From assembly GCA_021781345.1 (NCBI GenBank), contig JAJXWZ010000167.1, forward strand, positions 1 through 45,032: a stretch of DNA of 45,032 nucleotides, in the 5' to 3' direction. The first letter of the stretch is position 1; every line of letters starts with the position of its first letter. The notes beneath the pieces were generated by a model, which had not been told where the DNA came from, did no database searches, and saw nothing but the letters and a program-made list of their open reading frames with translations. The position numbers and the translations under genes were made by a program. This document shows, one piece after another, positions 9,451-17,913 of the stretch. Origin of the DNA: Pseudomonadota bacterium. GTDB lineage: Bacteria; Pseudomonadota; Gammaproteobacteria; Xanthomonadales; Rhodanobacteraceae.

Positions 9451-10353
9451 ATGAAAAAAGACGCGTTGGGCACCGTGGTGTTGGTGGCGATCGTCGCCAT
9501 CTGCGTGTACGTCTGGTACGAGAGCTCGGATTTCGCGCTGGCCCTGGTCCTGGTCACGGCCGCGTTCTTCGCGATCTGGCTGGTCGATCGCCTGTTGTTC
9601 GCGCGACGCCGCAAGCTGGCGGCCGCCGCCGCCGGCGAGAAGCCGCGCGAGCCGTTGCTGGTCGACTACGCGCGTTCCTTCTTCCCGGTGATCCTGGCGG
9701 TACTCCTGTTCCGCAGCTTCCTGCTGGAACCGTTCCGGATTCCCTCCGGTTCAATGATGCCGACCCTGCTGGTCGGCGATTTCGTGCTGGTCAACAAGTT
9801 CGCCTACGGCCTGCGGTTGCCCGTGACCAACACCAAGATCCTCGATACCGGCGAACCGGAACGCGGCGACATCGCGGTGTTCCGCTATCCGCTGAACCCG
9901 AAGGAGGATTACATCAAGCGCATCGTCGGCGTGCCCGGGGACACCATCAAGGTGGTCGGCGAGCAGGTCTACATCGATGGCAAGCCCGCTGCGCAGACAC
10001 TGGTCGGCCCCTACCACGGCACCGACAAGACCAGCATCCGAATGGAAGAAAACCCGGACATGTCGCCGGTCGAGCTGTATACCGAGGACCTCGCCGGCGT
10101 CCGACACCAGATCCTGCATTTCGGATACGTGGAACCCTACAACTGCTCGGGGTCGGGCGGCACTCCGCTGGCCAACGGCGGGTGCGAATGGCAGGTGCCC
10201 AAGGGGTACTATTTCGCGATGGGCGACAACCGCGACGACAGCGAAGACAGCCGCTTCTGGGGCTTCGTGCCCGAGCAGAACCTCGCCGGCAAGGCATTCT
10301 TCATCTGGTTCAGCCTGGCCGATTGGCACCGCATCGGCACCGTCTTGCATTAA
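9451..10353 (+). CDS. lepB: Signal peptidase I
   Basis: The protein is 300 aa. It cleaves signal peptides from exported proteins on the periplasmic side of the inner membrane. Two N-terminal membrane segments (LGTVVLVAIVAICVYVWY; FALALVLVTAAFFAIWLV) and a third (FFPVILAVLLFRSFLLEPF) precede the catalytic domain. The nucleophile is Ser101 in IPSGSMMPTL, and the general base is Lys156 in DYIKRIVGVPGD. MGDNRDDSEDSRFWGFVP is the conserved box E. A good Shine-Dalgarno (GAGGAA, 9440-9445) precedes the ATG. It lies between lepA and the rnc-era-recO group, as in E. coli. Confidence 0.97.
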   Translation: MKKDALGTVVLVAIVAICVYVWYESSDFALALVLVTAAFFAIWLVDRLLFARRRKLAAAAAGEKPREPLLVDYARSFFPVILAVLLFRSFLLEPFRIPSGSMMPTLLVGDFVLVNKFAYGLRLPVTNTKILDTGEPERGDIAVFRYPLNPKEDYIKRIVGVPGDTIKVVGEQVYIDGKPAAQTLVGPYHGTDKTSIRMEENPDMSPVELYTEDLAGVRHQILHFGYVEPYNCSGSGGTPLANGGCEWQVPKGYYFAMGDNRDDSEDSRFWGFVPEQNLAGKAFFIWFSLADWHRIGTVLH

Positions 10354-10447
10354 GCTTGCGCCCGACGGCCCGCATGCGTGCGGGCCGCGCGCGCCGCCGG
10401 GCGGCGCGATCCGGTGGAAATTCGACCAAACTGCTGGGGGCGGCTCC

Positions 10448-10831
10448 ATGAAACGTCAAACGGGCATCACCCTGATCGGGTTCATCTTCGTCCTGATCAT
10501 CGCCGCGTTTTTCATCTACACCGCGATGAAGCTGGTGCCGGCCTACATGGACTACTTCAACGTGGCCAAGGCGCTGAACACGGTCGCGACGCAGTCCACC
10601 TCGGGCAACATGAGCGTCGCGGAAGTGCAGCGGCAGCTAGACCTCCAGCAATTGTCCCAATACTTCTCGGACTCCGACATCGCGACCCAGAACATCTCGG
10701 TGGTGACCAGCCCGAATGGCGGCACGTCCCTGAAGTTGAGCTACGACAAGAAGATACCCTGGATCTACAACATCGACTTTCTCGTGCACTTCCAGAAGTC
10801 CGTGCCGATCAAGGTGCAGGCGCAGGAGTGA
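10448..10831 (+). CDS. DUF4845 family membrane-anchored protein
   Basis: The protein is 127 aa. The N-terminus [37 protein letters not shown] looks like a type IV pilin-type signal or anchor (polar start, then a hydrophobic helix). The rest, including [17 protein letters not shown] and [26 protein letters not shown], matches the DUF4845 family as I remember it. The family often lies between lepB and rnc in gamma- and betaproteobacteria; its role is unknown. The rnc GTG starts 1 nt after its stop and the rnc Shine-Dalgarno (AGGAG) is inside its last codons, so the two are translationally coupled. The true start is ATG 10448, not the ORF track start. Confidence 0.85.
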   Translation: MKRQTGITLIGFIFVLIIAAFFIYTAMKLVPAYMDYFNVAKALNTVATQSTSGNMSVAEVQRQLDLQQLSQYFSDSDIATQNISVVTSPNGGTSLKLSYDKKIPWIYNIDFLVHFQKSVPIKVQAQE

Positions 10832-10832
10832 C

Positions 10833-11483
10833 GTGAAGCTCGGCTACCGATTCGCCGACGCGTCGCTGCTGCAGCTCGCGCTCACCCACCGCAGTGCGGG
10901 CCGGCCCAACAACGAGCGGTTGGAATTCCTTGGCGACGCGCTGGTCAACCTGGTCGTCGCCGAAATGCTGTTCGAGTCGCGCCCGCCGGCTAACGAGGGC
11001 GAACTGTCGAGATTGCGTGCGCAACTGGTAAGCGAGCCGGCACTCGCCGAACGCGCGCGCGGGCTGCAACTGGGCGATGCCCTCAAGCTAGGCTCCGGTG
11101 AGCTGAAGAGCGGCGGCTTCCGCCGCGATTCGATCCTCGCCGATGCCTTCGAGGCGTTGGTGGCCGCGATCTACATCGATGGCGGGTTCCAGGCCTGCCG
11201 CGACTGGTTGCGTGCGGTCTTCGCCGAACCGCTGGCCACGGTCGGTCCTCCGCAGAAGGATCCCAAGACACGGCTCCAGGAATGGCTGCAGGCGCGCGGC
11301 TTGCCGTTGCCGCAATATGAATTGCTCGCCGAACGCGGCGAAGAACATGCGCGCGAATTCGATGTCGCATGCGTGCTCGAGCAACCTTTCGTCGCACGTT
11401 TCGAGGGCAGTGGTGGCAGCCGGCGCGCGGCCGAACAGATAGCGGCGGAGATGGCCCTGGACTTTCTGTGCGATCATCCATGA
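10833..11483 (+). CDS. rnc: Ribonuclease III
   Basis: The protein is 216 aa and begins with GTG. RNase III cuts double-stranded RNA, processing rRNA and regulating mRNAs. The signature [21 protein letters not shown] carries the catalytic acidic residues, and [15 protein letters not shown] contains the second catalytic Glu. The C-terminal double-stranded RNA-binding domain starts at [23 protein letters not shown] and ends [21 protein letters not shown]. It is slightly shorter than E. coli RNase III because it begins directly at [19 protein letters not shown]. The SD AGGAG lies in the overlapping end of the DUF4845 gene. Confidence 0.97.
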   Translation: MKLGYRFADASLLQLALTHRSAGRPNNERLEFLGDALVNLVVAEMLFESRPPANEGELSRLRAQLVSEPALAERARGLQLGDALKLGSGELKSGGFRRDSILADAFEALVAAIYIDGGFQACRDWLRAVFAEPLATVGPPQKDPKTRLQEWLQARGLPLPQYELLAERGEEHAREFDVACVLEQPFVARFEGSGGSRRAAEQIAAEMALDFLCDHP

Positions 11484-11549
11484 GCCGCGGATGGCCGCCG
11501 GCCATGGCCCCAAGTTCCGTGGCTTGACCCCAGGCGACAGCGATCCCGA

Positions 11550-12455
11550 ATGCACCACTTGGCAAGCAAACCGTTTCGTTGCGGCAGCGTCGCGATCGTG
11601 GGCCGGCCGAACGTCGGCAAGTCCACCCTGCTGAATGCGCTGATCGACGCGCATCTGTCGATCGTGACGCCGCGTGCGCACACCACGCGGCAGCGCATCC
11701 TCGGCATCGCCAATCCGGAGGGCGGACAGATTCTCTACCTGGATACGCCGGGCCTGCACCGCGACGCGAAGCGTGCGATCAACCGCAGCCTGAACCGCGC
11801 GGTGCATGCCGCGATCGCGGAGGCGGACCTTGCCGTGCAGGTGGTCGCCGCCGAGCGTTGGGACGACGAAGACGCGGCGGTGTACGCCGCGCTTGCGGAG
11901 CGGCCGGTTCCACGCCTGCTGGTCGTGAACAAGGTCGACCGCGTGGCGGACAAGGCCAGGCTGCTGCCGTTCGTTCAAGCGCTGGCCCGTGACCGGGACT
12001 GGGATGCGGTGTTCATGGTCAGCGCGCAAAGGCGCGCGGGTCTCGCCGAACTCGAGCGCGCGATCCTCGCGCGCCTGCCCGCAGGCGAGGCGCGTCTCGA
12101 TACCGAAAGTTTCACTGATCGCAGCGAGCGTTTCCTGGTTGCCGAACTCGTGCGCGAACAATTGATGCGCCAGCTTGGCGAGGAGCTGCCTTACGCGACC
12201 ACCGTCGAGATCGAGCGTTTCGAGGATCGCCCCGACGGCATCACCGAAGTCGCCGCCGTGGTCTGGGTCGAACGCGAGGGCCAGAAGGCGATCGTGATCG
12301 GCGCCGGCGGCCGGCGCGCCAAGGCCATCGGCAGCGCCTCGCGTCGCGGCATCGAAGCCCTGCTGGGCCGCAAGGTCTTCCTGAAGCTGTGGGTGCGCGT
12401 GCGCACGGGTTGGTCGGACGACGAGGCCGCGCTCAAGCAGTTCGGATTCGAATAG
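11550..12455 (+). CDS. era: GTPase Era
   Basis: The protein is 301 aa. Era binds the 3' end of 16S rRNA and assists 30S assembly. The GTPase domain has GRPNVGKSTLLNAL (G1), TPRAHTTRQRILG (switch I/G2), DTPGLH (G3) and NKVDRV (G4), with SAQ-type G5 (MVSAQRRAGL). The KH RNA-binding domain is at the C-terminus (GQKAIVIGAGGRRAKAIGSASRRGIEALLGRKVFLKLWVRV). It lies 66 nt after rnc and 2 nt before the recO start, the usual order. E. coli-like Era normally has a phosphate-rich cell-cycle role as well; nothing here argues against it. Confidence 0.97.
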   Translation: MHHLASKPFRCGSVAIVGRPNVGKSTLLNALIDAHLSIVTPRAHTTRQRILGIANPEGGQILYLDTPGLHRDAKRAINRSLNRAVHAAIAEADLAVQVVAAERWDDEDAAVYAALAERPVPRLLVVNKVDRVADKARLLPFVQALARDRDWDAVFMVSAQRRAGLAELERAILARLPAGEARLDTESFTDRSERFLVAELVREQLMRQLGEELPYATTVEIERFEDRPDGITEVAAVVWVEREGQKAIVIGAGGRRAKAIGSASRRGIEALLGRKVFLKLWVRVRTGWSDDEAALKQFGFE

Positions 12456-12457
12456 GC

Positions 12458-13177
12458 ATGCGCGTCGCGGCGCAACCGGCCTACGTGCTGCACGCGCGAG
12501 CCTGGCGCGAAACCAGCCTGTTGCTGGAAGTCTTCAGCCGCGACCACGGCCGCGTGGGGCTGGTTGCGCGCGGCGTGCGCGCCGCGCGTGCGCGCTTGTC
12601 GAGGTCGGCGCTGGAGCCGTTGCAGGAGCTGCGCGTGGACTGGTCAGGGCGCGGCGACTTGCAAACCTTGACCGCCGTCGAGTCCGCCGGTCGCGTGCAT
12701 GCGCTGCGCGGCGATCGACTGCTCTCGGCACTGTACGTCAACGAATTGCTGGTGCGGTTGACCGCGCGCGACGACCCGCATCCCGGACTGTTCGAGCGTT
12801 ATCGCGGGTTGCTCGAAGAATTGGTGGCGACTCCATCGCTGGCGTGGTGCCTGCGCCGGTTCGAGCGCGACCTGCTGGCCGCGGCCGGCTACGCCTTGCA
12901 GCTCGAATCGACCGCCGACGGTTCGGCACCGGTCGAACCAGCACGCGATTACGACTACTTGCCCGAGCAGGGACCTGTCGCGGCGACCGGCTCCGCGCGC
13001 GACGGCGTACGCATCCGCGGCAGCGCGCTTCTGGCTTTGGCCATCGACGCGGTGCCGCCCGCGGCCGAGGACCTGGCGGCATTGCGACGCCTGATGCGGG
13101 TCCTGATCGGCGCCCATGTCGGGCAGCGCGGGTTGCAGTCCTGGCGGGTACTGGCGGGGCCGATCAATTCCGCCTGA
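12458..13177 (+). CDS. recO: DNA repair protein RecO
   Basis: The protein is 239 aa, close to E. coli RecO. RecO helps load RecA onto SSB-coated single-stranded DNA in the RecFOR pathway. The N-terminal OB fold begins AQPAYVLHARAWRETSLLLEVFSRDHGRVGLVARGVRAARARLS; the helical C-terminal region contains LYVNELLVRLTARDDPHPGLFERYRGLLEEL. The zinc-binding Cys cluster seen in Gram-positive RecO is absent, as usual in gammaproteobacteria. The start at ATG 12458, 2 nt after era, is preferred over the ORF track start inside era. Its TGA lies in the stem of a shared terminator with the next gene. Confidence 0.93.
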   Translation: MRVAAQPAYVLHARAWRETSLLLEVFSRDHGRVGLVARGVRAARARLSRSALEPLQELRVDWSGRGDLQTLTAVESAGRVHALRGDRLLSALYVNELLVRLTARDDPHPGLFERYRGLLEELVATPSLAWCLRRFERDLLAAAGYALQLESTADGSAPVEPARDYDYLPEQGPVAATGSARDGVRIRGSALLALAIDAVPPAAEDLAALRRLMRVLIGAHVGQRGLQSWRVLAGPINSA

Positions 13178-13205
13178 GGCATCGGTGGGCCCGATGGCCT
13201 CAGGC
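13172..13205. terminator. Bidirectional terminator containing both stop codons
   Basis: GCCTGAGGCATCGG (13172-13185) pairs with CCGATGGCCTCAGGC (13191-13205) with one bulged G and a 5-nt loop. The recO TGA (13175-13177) and the complement of the facing gene's TGA (13200-13202) base-pair with each other. No T-tract follows on either strand. Confidence 0.6.
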
Positions 13206-13922
13206 GTCGTCGTCGAGCCGGTCGTGCAGCGCGACGCGGGTTTCGTGCAACGCCTGCCCGAAGGCGCGCAGGGCGTCTCGGATTCGCCCGGGATCGGTTC
13301 CGTCTGCCAGCGCCCCGTGCAGGATCTCGCTGGCGCGCGCAAGCTTGGTGGCGCCACAGAACCCGCAGGATGCCAGCAAGCGGTGCAGCGTCGGCCGCAG
13401 GGCGTGATGGTCATCGCCGTGTGCCTCGAGTTCGTGCTGGACGCGCGGCAATTCCTCCTCGGCGAACAGCCGTCGCAGGTGCCCGACCGCGGTTGCCGAG
13501 CCGCAGGCGCGCAACGCGGCGGCATCGTCAAGCAGGCCGGTGGCCCTGCAGCCGTGCCGGCCCAGTGCCGCCCGCAATCGTTGCAGCGAGATCGGCTTGG
13601 GCAGCACTTCGACGAACCCGGCCTGCAGCAGCGTGATCCGGACCTCGTCGGGTTCGGCGGTGGTCGCGATGGCGGGCGGCAGCCGGTCGCCCGCTCCCGG
13701 GTCCGACTTCAACGCCAGCAGCACGTCGTCCCCGTCCAGGCCCGGCAAGTGATGGTCCAGCACGAGCAGGTTCCAGTCTCCGGCGCGTGCCCGATCCAGC
13801 GCGGAGGGTCCGTCCACGCAGGCCGTCGGCGCGCCTCCGCAAGCCAGAATGGCCTCGCGAAGGAACGCCCGGCTGACCGGATCGTCCTCGGCCAGCAGCA
13901 CCCTGAATTGCCCGGCTTCCAT
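13200..13922 (-). CDS. Response-regulator receiver with C-terminal HPt-like domain
   Basis: The protein is 240 aa from ATG 13922 (MEAGQFRVLLAEDD). The receiver domain (about 1-125) has the acidic pair in LLAEDDPVSR, the phospho-acceptor Asp in LLVLDHHLPGLDG, a Thr in IATTAEPDEV and the Lys in LPKPISL. The C-terminal part contains LHRLLASCGFCGATKLA, which fits the histidine-phosphotransfer (HPt) pattern H-x-L-x-x-S-x-x-x-x-G-A with a phosphorylatable His. No DNA-binding or enzymatic output domain is visible, and no histidine kinase lies nearby, so it may relay phosphate in a hybrid phosphorelay. The ORF extends to 14033, but that stretch is atypical. The gene faces recO and diverges from the YdbH-like gene. 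Confidence 0.78.
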   Translation of the reverse strand: MEAGQFRVLLAEDDPVSRAFLREAILACGGAPTACVDGPSALDRARAGDWNLLVLDHHLPGLDGDDVLLALKSDPGAGDRLPPAIATTAEPDEVRITLLQAGFVEVLPKPISLQRLRAALGRHGCRATGLLDDAAALRACGSATAVGHLRRLFAEEELPRVQHELEAHGDDHHALRPTLHRLLASCGFCGATKLARASEILHGALADGTDPGRIRDALRAFGQALHETRVALHDRLDDDA

Positions 13923-14063
13923 GTCCACGCCCCGAGCGTACGGGAAATCGGTGAAGGGGCCGCCGCGTCCGCAGGACCGGCCTCGGCAACAAGGATCCGT
14001 CCTTAGCTTGCGTTCGGACACGGGCTGGCACAATTGCGCCCAGTGTCATCGAAAAGGTGGGTC

Positions 14064-16091
14064 GTGGCAAGTTGGCGCCAATGCCTGTTGGCGGGATGCC
14101 TGATGCTGGCCTGCGCGTGCGCGCAGGGCGCGGTGCGCCTGCAGGCTGCGACGCTGTCGTTCCCGGGCGTGCAGCTCGCCGATGTGCATGCCCAGGCTTC
14201 GCTGGCCGCCGACGGCCACCCGCTGCTGGACATCCGGATTGCCAGGGCTTCGGTGCCATCGCTCGGTTGGCACGATGTCGCCCTGACCCTGCAGGGCGAG
14301 CCGCTGCAGGCCAAGGGCGGTGCCTGGAAATTCGTCGGCCACATCGCCACGCAGAAGGCACCTGGAAATGCGCTGGGCGATGCCGACTTCAGCGTGCTCT
14401 TCGATGCCGGCGGGGGTACCCTCGAGGTGGATCTCGCGCAAGGCAACACCCACGTCAACGCCTTGATGCCGCTGGACCAGGCCACCCACGTGCAGTTGAA
14501 GCTGGATGCGTTGCCGTTGGCCTGGTTGCGCGGGATGCTCGCCGCGGCATGGCCGGACGGTCGCCTGGACGGCGGCAGCCTCGACGGCAACGTGGCCCTG
14601 GACCTGGTGCAGGGCGGCGCGCGTGTTTCCGGCAACGTGTCCGTCAGCCATGCGGAGCTCGACAGCAAGAGCGGGACGATCGCCGCCCACAAGTTCGGTG
14701 CCTCGGGCAGCTTCAGGATCGCGACCGGACTGCCCGCAGCCGACCTGATGTTCGACGGGCGCCTGGATGGCGGGCAATTGCTGCTCGGGCCGCTGTATGC
14801 ACAGCTTCCGCAGTATGCGGTCGGCCTGCACGTCTCCGGCAACCTCGGGGTCAGCGGAATCGACCTGGATTCGCTCGACTTCGACGACCCGGAGGCATTG
14901 CGGCTCTCCGGTGCCCTCGCCTTCGATCGGCATGGCAATCTCGACAAGCTCGACTTGACGCGATTCGCGGCCACGTTCCCGGCGGCCTACGATCGCTACG
15001 GCACCACGCTGGTGCAGGACCTGACAGGTTTCGAGGCGCTGACGACGTCCGGCAGCATCAGTGGCTCGCTGGACCTGCCTAGCCAGGGGCTGCGCGCCAT
15101 CGACTTCACCGCAGACAACGTGACCGTTGACAGCCACGGCGGCAGGCTTGCGGTCGCGAACCTGGATGGCGGCCTCGATTGGCGTGCCGGGGTTTCGAGG
15201 CCAGCCACGCGGCTGCAATGGGGCGCGCTGTCGCTCTACAAGCTTGCCTTCGGCCCGGCCAAACTCGGCCTGCAGGATGACGCCGGCGTGCTCAGGTTGC
15301 GTGCGCCCGCCAGCGCGAGCCTGTTCGGCGGCGCTTTCGGGTTGAACCGGTTGGAATGGCGGCCCGACCAGGCGAAATCCCAGCGATTGACCGCCGCGTT
15401 CGCCGTCACCGACGTGGATGTGGACCAGTTGTGCAAGGCGCTCGGCTGGCCCGCCTTCGGCGGCAAGCTGGGTGGTGCCGTGCCGGATCTGCGTTATCGC
15501 GGCGGGGATCTCGTGTTCGGAGGCGGTTTGTCTCTGAACGCCTTCGGCGGTTCGGTCAGCGTCACCAACCTGAGCATGCAACACCTGTTCGGGAGTTCCC
15601 CGCGATTGGCGGCCGACATCGACATGGACGGGCTCGACCTGGCGCAGCTCACCGGCGTCTTCGGGTTCGGGCAGATCACAGGGCGCATGGACGGCGGCAT
15701 CCACGGACTCGAGTTGGCCGACTGGAAGCCCACCGCATTCGATGCGAACCTGACCGCCACCCAAGGCGGCAAGATAAGCCAGAACGCCATCAAGAGCCTG
15801 ACCGAGGTCGGCGGCGGCGGGATCGCCGGCGGCATCCAGGGCATGGCGCTGCGATTGTTCAAGACTTTCGGCTACTCGCGGATCGGCTTGAGTTGCAAAC
15901 TCGTCAACGGGGTCTGCAGCATGGGCGGTATCACGCCCGATCCGGATCCCGGGGACCACGGCTACACGATCGTCGAGGGCAGCGGCCTGCCGCACATCAC
16001 CGTGATCGGACATGAACGACAGGTGGATTGGGCCACGCTGGTCAGCCGCCTGAAATCGGTGACCGAAGGCAATGCACCGGTCATTCGATAG
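14064..16091 (+). CDS. YdbH-like / AsmA-superfamily intermembrane protein
   Basis: The protein is about 675 aa with an N-terminal signal/anchor (CLLAGCLMLACACAQGA) followed by a long, beta-rich, repetitive part with many alternating Gly/Asp/Leu strands (LDGGSLDGNVALDL, LDGGQLLLG, LSGALAFDRHGNLDKLDL). The C-terminal part (ITGRMDGGIHGLELADWKP, ATQGGKISQNAIKSL, GGGGIAGGIQGMALRLFKTFGYSRIGLSCKL) resembles the DctA-YdbH domain. In E. coli, YdbH works with YnbE and YdbL and is implicated in lipid movement between the membranes. A DUF1318 (YdbL-like) gene follows here, supporting this call. Start GTG 14064 has AAGG 6 nt upstream; TTG 14034 is an alternative. Identification rests on domain style and neighbours, not on an alignment. 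Confidence 0.65.
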   Translation: MASWRQCLLAGCLMLACACAQGAVRLQAATLSFPGVQLADVHAQASLAADGHPLLDIRIARASVPSLGWHDVALTLQGEPLQAKGGAWKFVGHIATQKAPGNALGDADFSVLFDAGGGTLEVDLAQGNTHVNALMPLDQATHVQLKLDALPLAWLRGMLAAAWPDGRLDGGSLDGNVALDLVQGGARVSGNVSVSHAELDSKSGTIAAHKFGASGSFRIATGLPAADLMFDGRLDGGQLLLGPLYAQLPQYAVGLHVSGNLGVSGIDLDSLDFDDPEALRLSGALAFDRHGNLDKLDLTRFAATFPAAYDRYGTTLVQDLTGFEALTTSGSISGSLDLPSQGLRAIDFTADNVTVDSHGGRLAVANLDGGLDWRAGVSRPATRLQWGALSLYKLAFGPAKLGLQDDAGVLRLRAPASASLFGGAFGLNRLEWRPDQAKSQRLTAAFAVTDVDVDQLCKALGWPAFGGKLGGAVPDLRYRGGDLVFGGGLSLNAFGGSVSVTNLSMQHLFGSSPRLAADIDMDGLDLAQLTGVFGFGQITGRMDGGIHGLELADWKPTAFDANLTATQGGKISQNAIKSLTEVGGGGIAGGIQGMALRLFKTFGYSRIGLSCKLVNGVCSMGGITPDPDPGDHGYTIVEGSGLPHITVIGHERQVDWATLVSRLKSVTEGNAPVIR

Positions 16092-16183
16092 CCCTCCTCG
16101 CCGGCGTGTACACTCCGGAACCATGCCGTGGCGTCCCACGGGCACGTGACCGGTGCCATTTGACCGACGATCGGAGGTTAGCG

Positions 16184-16807
16184 ATGCGCAAGTCCATGTT
16201 CGCCACCGCCGCCATGCTGGCCTTGCTGGCGGGTTGCGTGACCATCAACGTGTACTTTCCGGCCGCGGCCGCGCAGAAGGCGGCCGACAAGGTCATCGGC
16301 AACATCATCGGACCGGACGCCCGGGCCGCGCCACCCGCGCCGGCAGCCAGCACGTCGCCTGCATCGTCCGGCGGGCTCCTGCCGCGCCCGGAACCGCTTG
16401 CGATGCGCATGCTGGATGCCTTCGTGCCGGCCGCCGAGGCCGCGGAAGCGCAGCCCAACCTGGACGTGCAGACGCCCGCGATCCAGGCCATCGAGGCGCG
16501 CATGCGCGCCAGGTTCCAGTCGATCCTGCAAGGCCTGCTCGCCTCGGGAGCGGTCGGGTTCACCCACGACGGCGACGTCGCCATCCACGATGCCTCGAAG
16601 ATCCCGCTGCCGCAGCGCGCCCAGGCCAACCAGGCCATTGCGGCGGAAAATGCGGATCGTGCCGAGCTTTACAGGCAAATCGCGGTGGCCAACGGGCATC
16701 CCGAGTGGGCCCGGCGCATGCGCGAAGCGTTCGCGAAACAATGGATCAATCGTGCGCACAGCGGCTGGTACTACAAGGATGCCTCGGGCAACTGGCAGCG
16801 CAAATGA
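16184..16807 (+). CDS. DUF1318 (YdbL-like) lipoprotein
   Basis: The protein is 207 aa. MRKSMFATAAMLALLAGCVTINVYFP contains a lipobox (LAGC), so the mature protein starts at a lipidated Cys followed by VTINVYFPAAAAQKAADKVI. An Ala/Pro linker leads to the DUF1318 domain: IQAIEARMRARFQSILQGLLASGAVGFTHDGDVAIHD, AENADRAELYRQIAVANGHPEWARRMREAFAKQWI. E. coli YdbL is a periplasmic partner of YdbH-YnbE; no separate YnbE-type gene is present here. A strong Shine-Dalgarno GGAGG (16173-16177) precedes ATG 16184, 92 nt after the YdbH-like gene. The ORF track start at 16028 lies in the previous gene. Confidence 0.82.
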   Translation: MRKSMFATAAMLALLAGCVTINVYFPAAAAQKAADKVIGNIIGPDARAAPPAPAASTSPASSGGLLPRPEPLAMRMLDAFVPAAEAAEAQPNLDVQTPAIQAIEARMRARFQSILQGLLASGAVGFTHDGDVAIHDASKIPLPQRAQANQAIAAENADRAELYRQIAVANGHPEWARRMREAFAKQWINRAHSGWYYKDASGNWQRK

Positions 16808-16931
16808 CCCCGGTGGCGTGCCGATGCGTGTTGGCGCGCAAGCACGACCCTGGCATTGCGCCGGGAATGCGTGGTGCCATATCGTCGCTGGTGGCCGTGG
16901 CGTACCGTCGCCGGCATCCTGAGGAGGGCAC

Positions 16932-17876
16932 ATGCGGATAGGACTCGTGATCGATGCTACGTGCGATCTGCCGCGCAAGTTCATCGACGACAACCAGATC
17001 ACGATCATGCCGATCACGATCAGGATCGACGACCAGACCTTCGTCGACGTGCACGATCCGGTCGCGACGGAAAATTACTACCTGGGCGAAGTCGGCAAGC
17101 GCGGCCACGCCGCCGAGACCGCCCCGCTCTCGGTCGACGAGGTTCGCGAGTTGTTCCTGGGCCGGCTGGTGCTGGATTACGACGCGGTCTTCTGCCTCAC
17201 GGTGACCTCCACGCGCAGCCCCATCTTCGCCAACGCCACCCAGGCCAGCTTCGCGATCCTGAGCAGCTACCGGCCGATCCGGCAGGCGGCGGGCAACAAC
17301 TCGCCGTTCATGATGCGCGTCGTCGACAGCAAGAGCCTGTTCGCGGGGCAAGGCATCGGTGCCATCGAGGCGACACGCCTGATCGCGGCCGACACCGGCC
17401 CGGGCCAGATCCGCGAACGCCTGAGCGAGCTGGCGGAACATACCCGTTCCTTCATGCTTCCGCGCGACCTGCACTACCTGCGTGCCCGCGCACGCAAGAA
17501 AGGCGACCGCAGCGTCGGCCTGCTGAGTGCGACGCTCGGCACGGCGCTCGACATCAAGCCGATCCTCGAGTGTTTCCGGGGCGAGACCCGGCCCGTCGCC
17601 AAGGCCCGCGGCTTCGAGCAGGGCGCGGAGATGCTGTTCGGCCATGCCGTGGCAGCAGTCAAGCGCGGCTTGCTGGTGCCCGCGATGTGCGTCAGCTACG
17701 GTGGCGACCTCGCCGAGCTGGAAGCCTTGCCGGGCCATGCGGGACTGGTCGAGGCCTGCACGGAAGCGGATGTCACGCTCTACCAGAGCGGCATGAGCAT
17801 CACCGGCATGGTCAACGTCGGTACCGGCGCGGTCGCGCTCGGCTATGCTGCGGCGGGCGACGAAGGCAAGTTCTGA
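16932..17876 (+). CDS. DegV family (fatty-acid-binding) protein
   Basis: The protein is 314 aa with a strong Shine-Dalgarno (GAGGAGGG) before ATG 16932. RIGLVIDATCDLPRKFIDD is the DegV N-terminal signature (usual D-S-T/C-D-L-P). FCLTVTSTRSPIFANATQAS and MRVVDSKSLFAGQGI correspond to the lipid-binding pocket loops, and the C-terminal domain ends YQSGMSITGMVNVGTGAVALGYA. In Gram-positive bacteria such proteins (FakB) present fatty acids to the kinase FakA. No FakA-like gene lies in this window. The gene stands alone on the plus strand, 124 nt after the DUF1318 gene. Confidence 0.88.
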   Translation: MRIGLVIDATCDLPRKFIDDNQITIMPITIRIDDQTFVDVHDPVATENYYLGEVGKRGHAAETAPLSVDEVRELFLGRLVLDYDAVFCLTVTSTRSPIFANATQASFAILSSYRPIRQAAGNNSPFMMRVVDSKSLFAGQGIGAIEATRLIAADTGPGQIRERLSELAEHTRSFMLPRDLHYLRARARKKGDRSVGLLSATLGTALDIKPILECFRGETRPVAKARGFEQGAEMLFGHAVAAVKRGLLVPAMCVSYGGDLAELEALPGHAGLVEACTEADVTLYQSGMSITGMVNVGTGAVALGYAAAGDEGKF

Positions 17877-17913
17877 GGCGGCCGCGACACCCCATGTCTG
17901 GCATCATGCGCGG

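Noticed and set aside
14046-16145. 699-aa minus-strand ORF opposite the YdbH-like gene
   Set aside because: Antisense shadow of a high-GC gene with no domain, SD or signal peptide. The plus-strand protein has all three.
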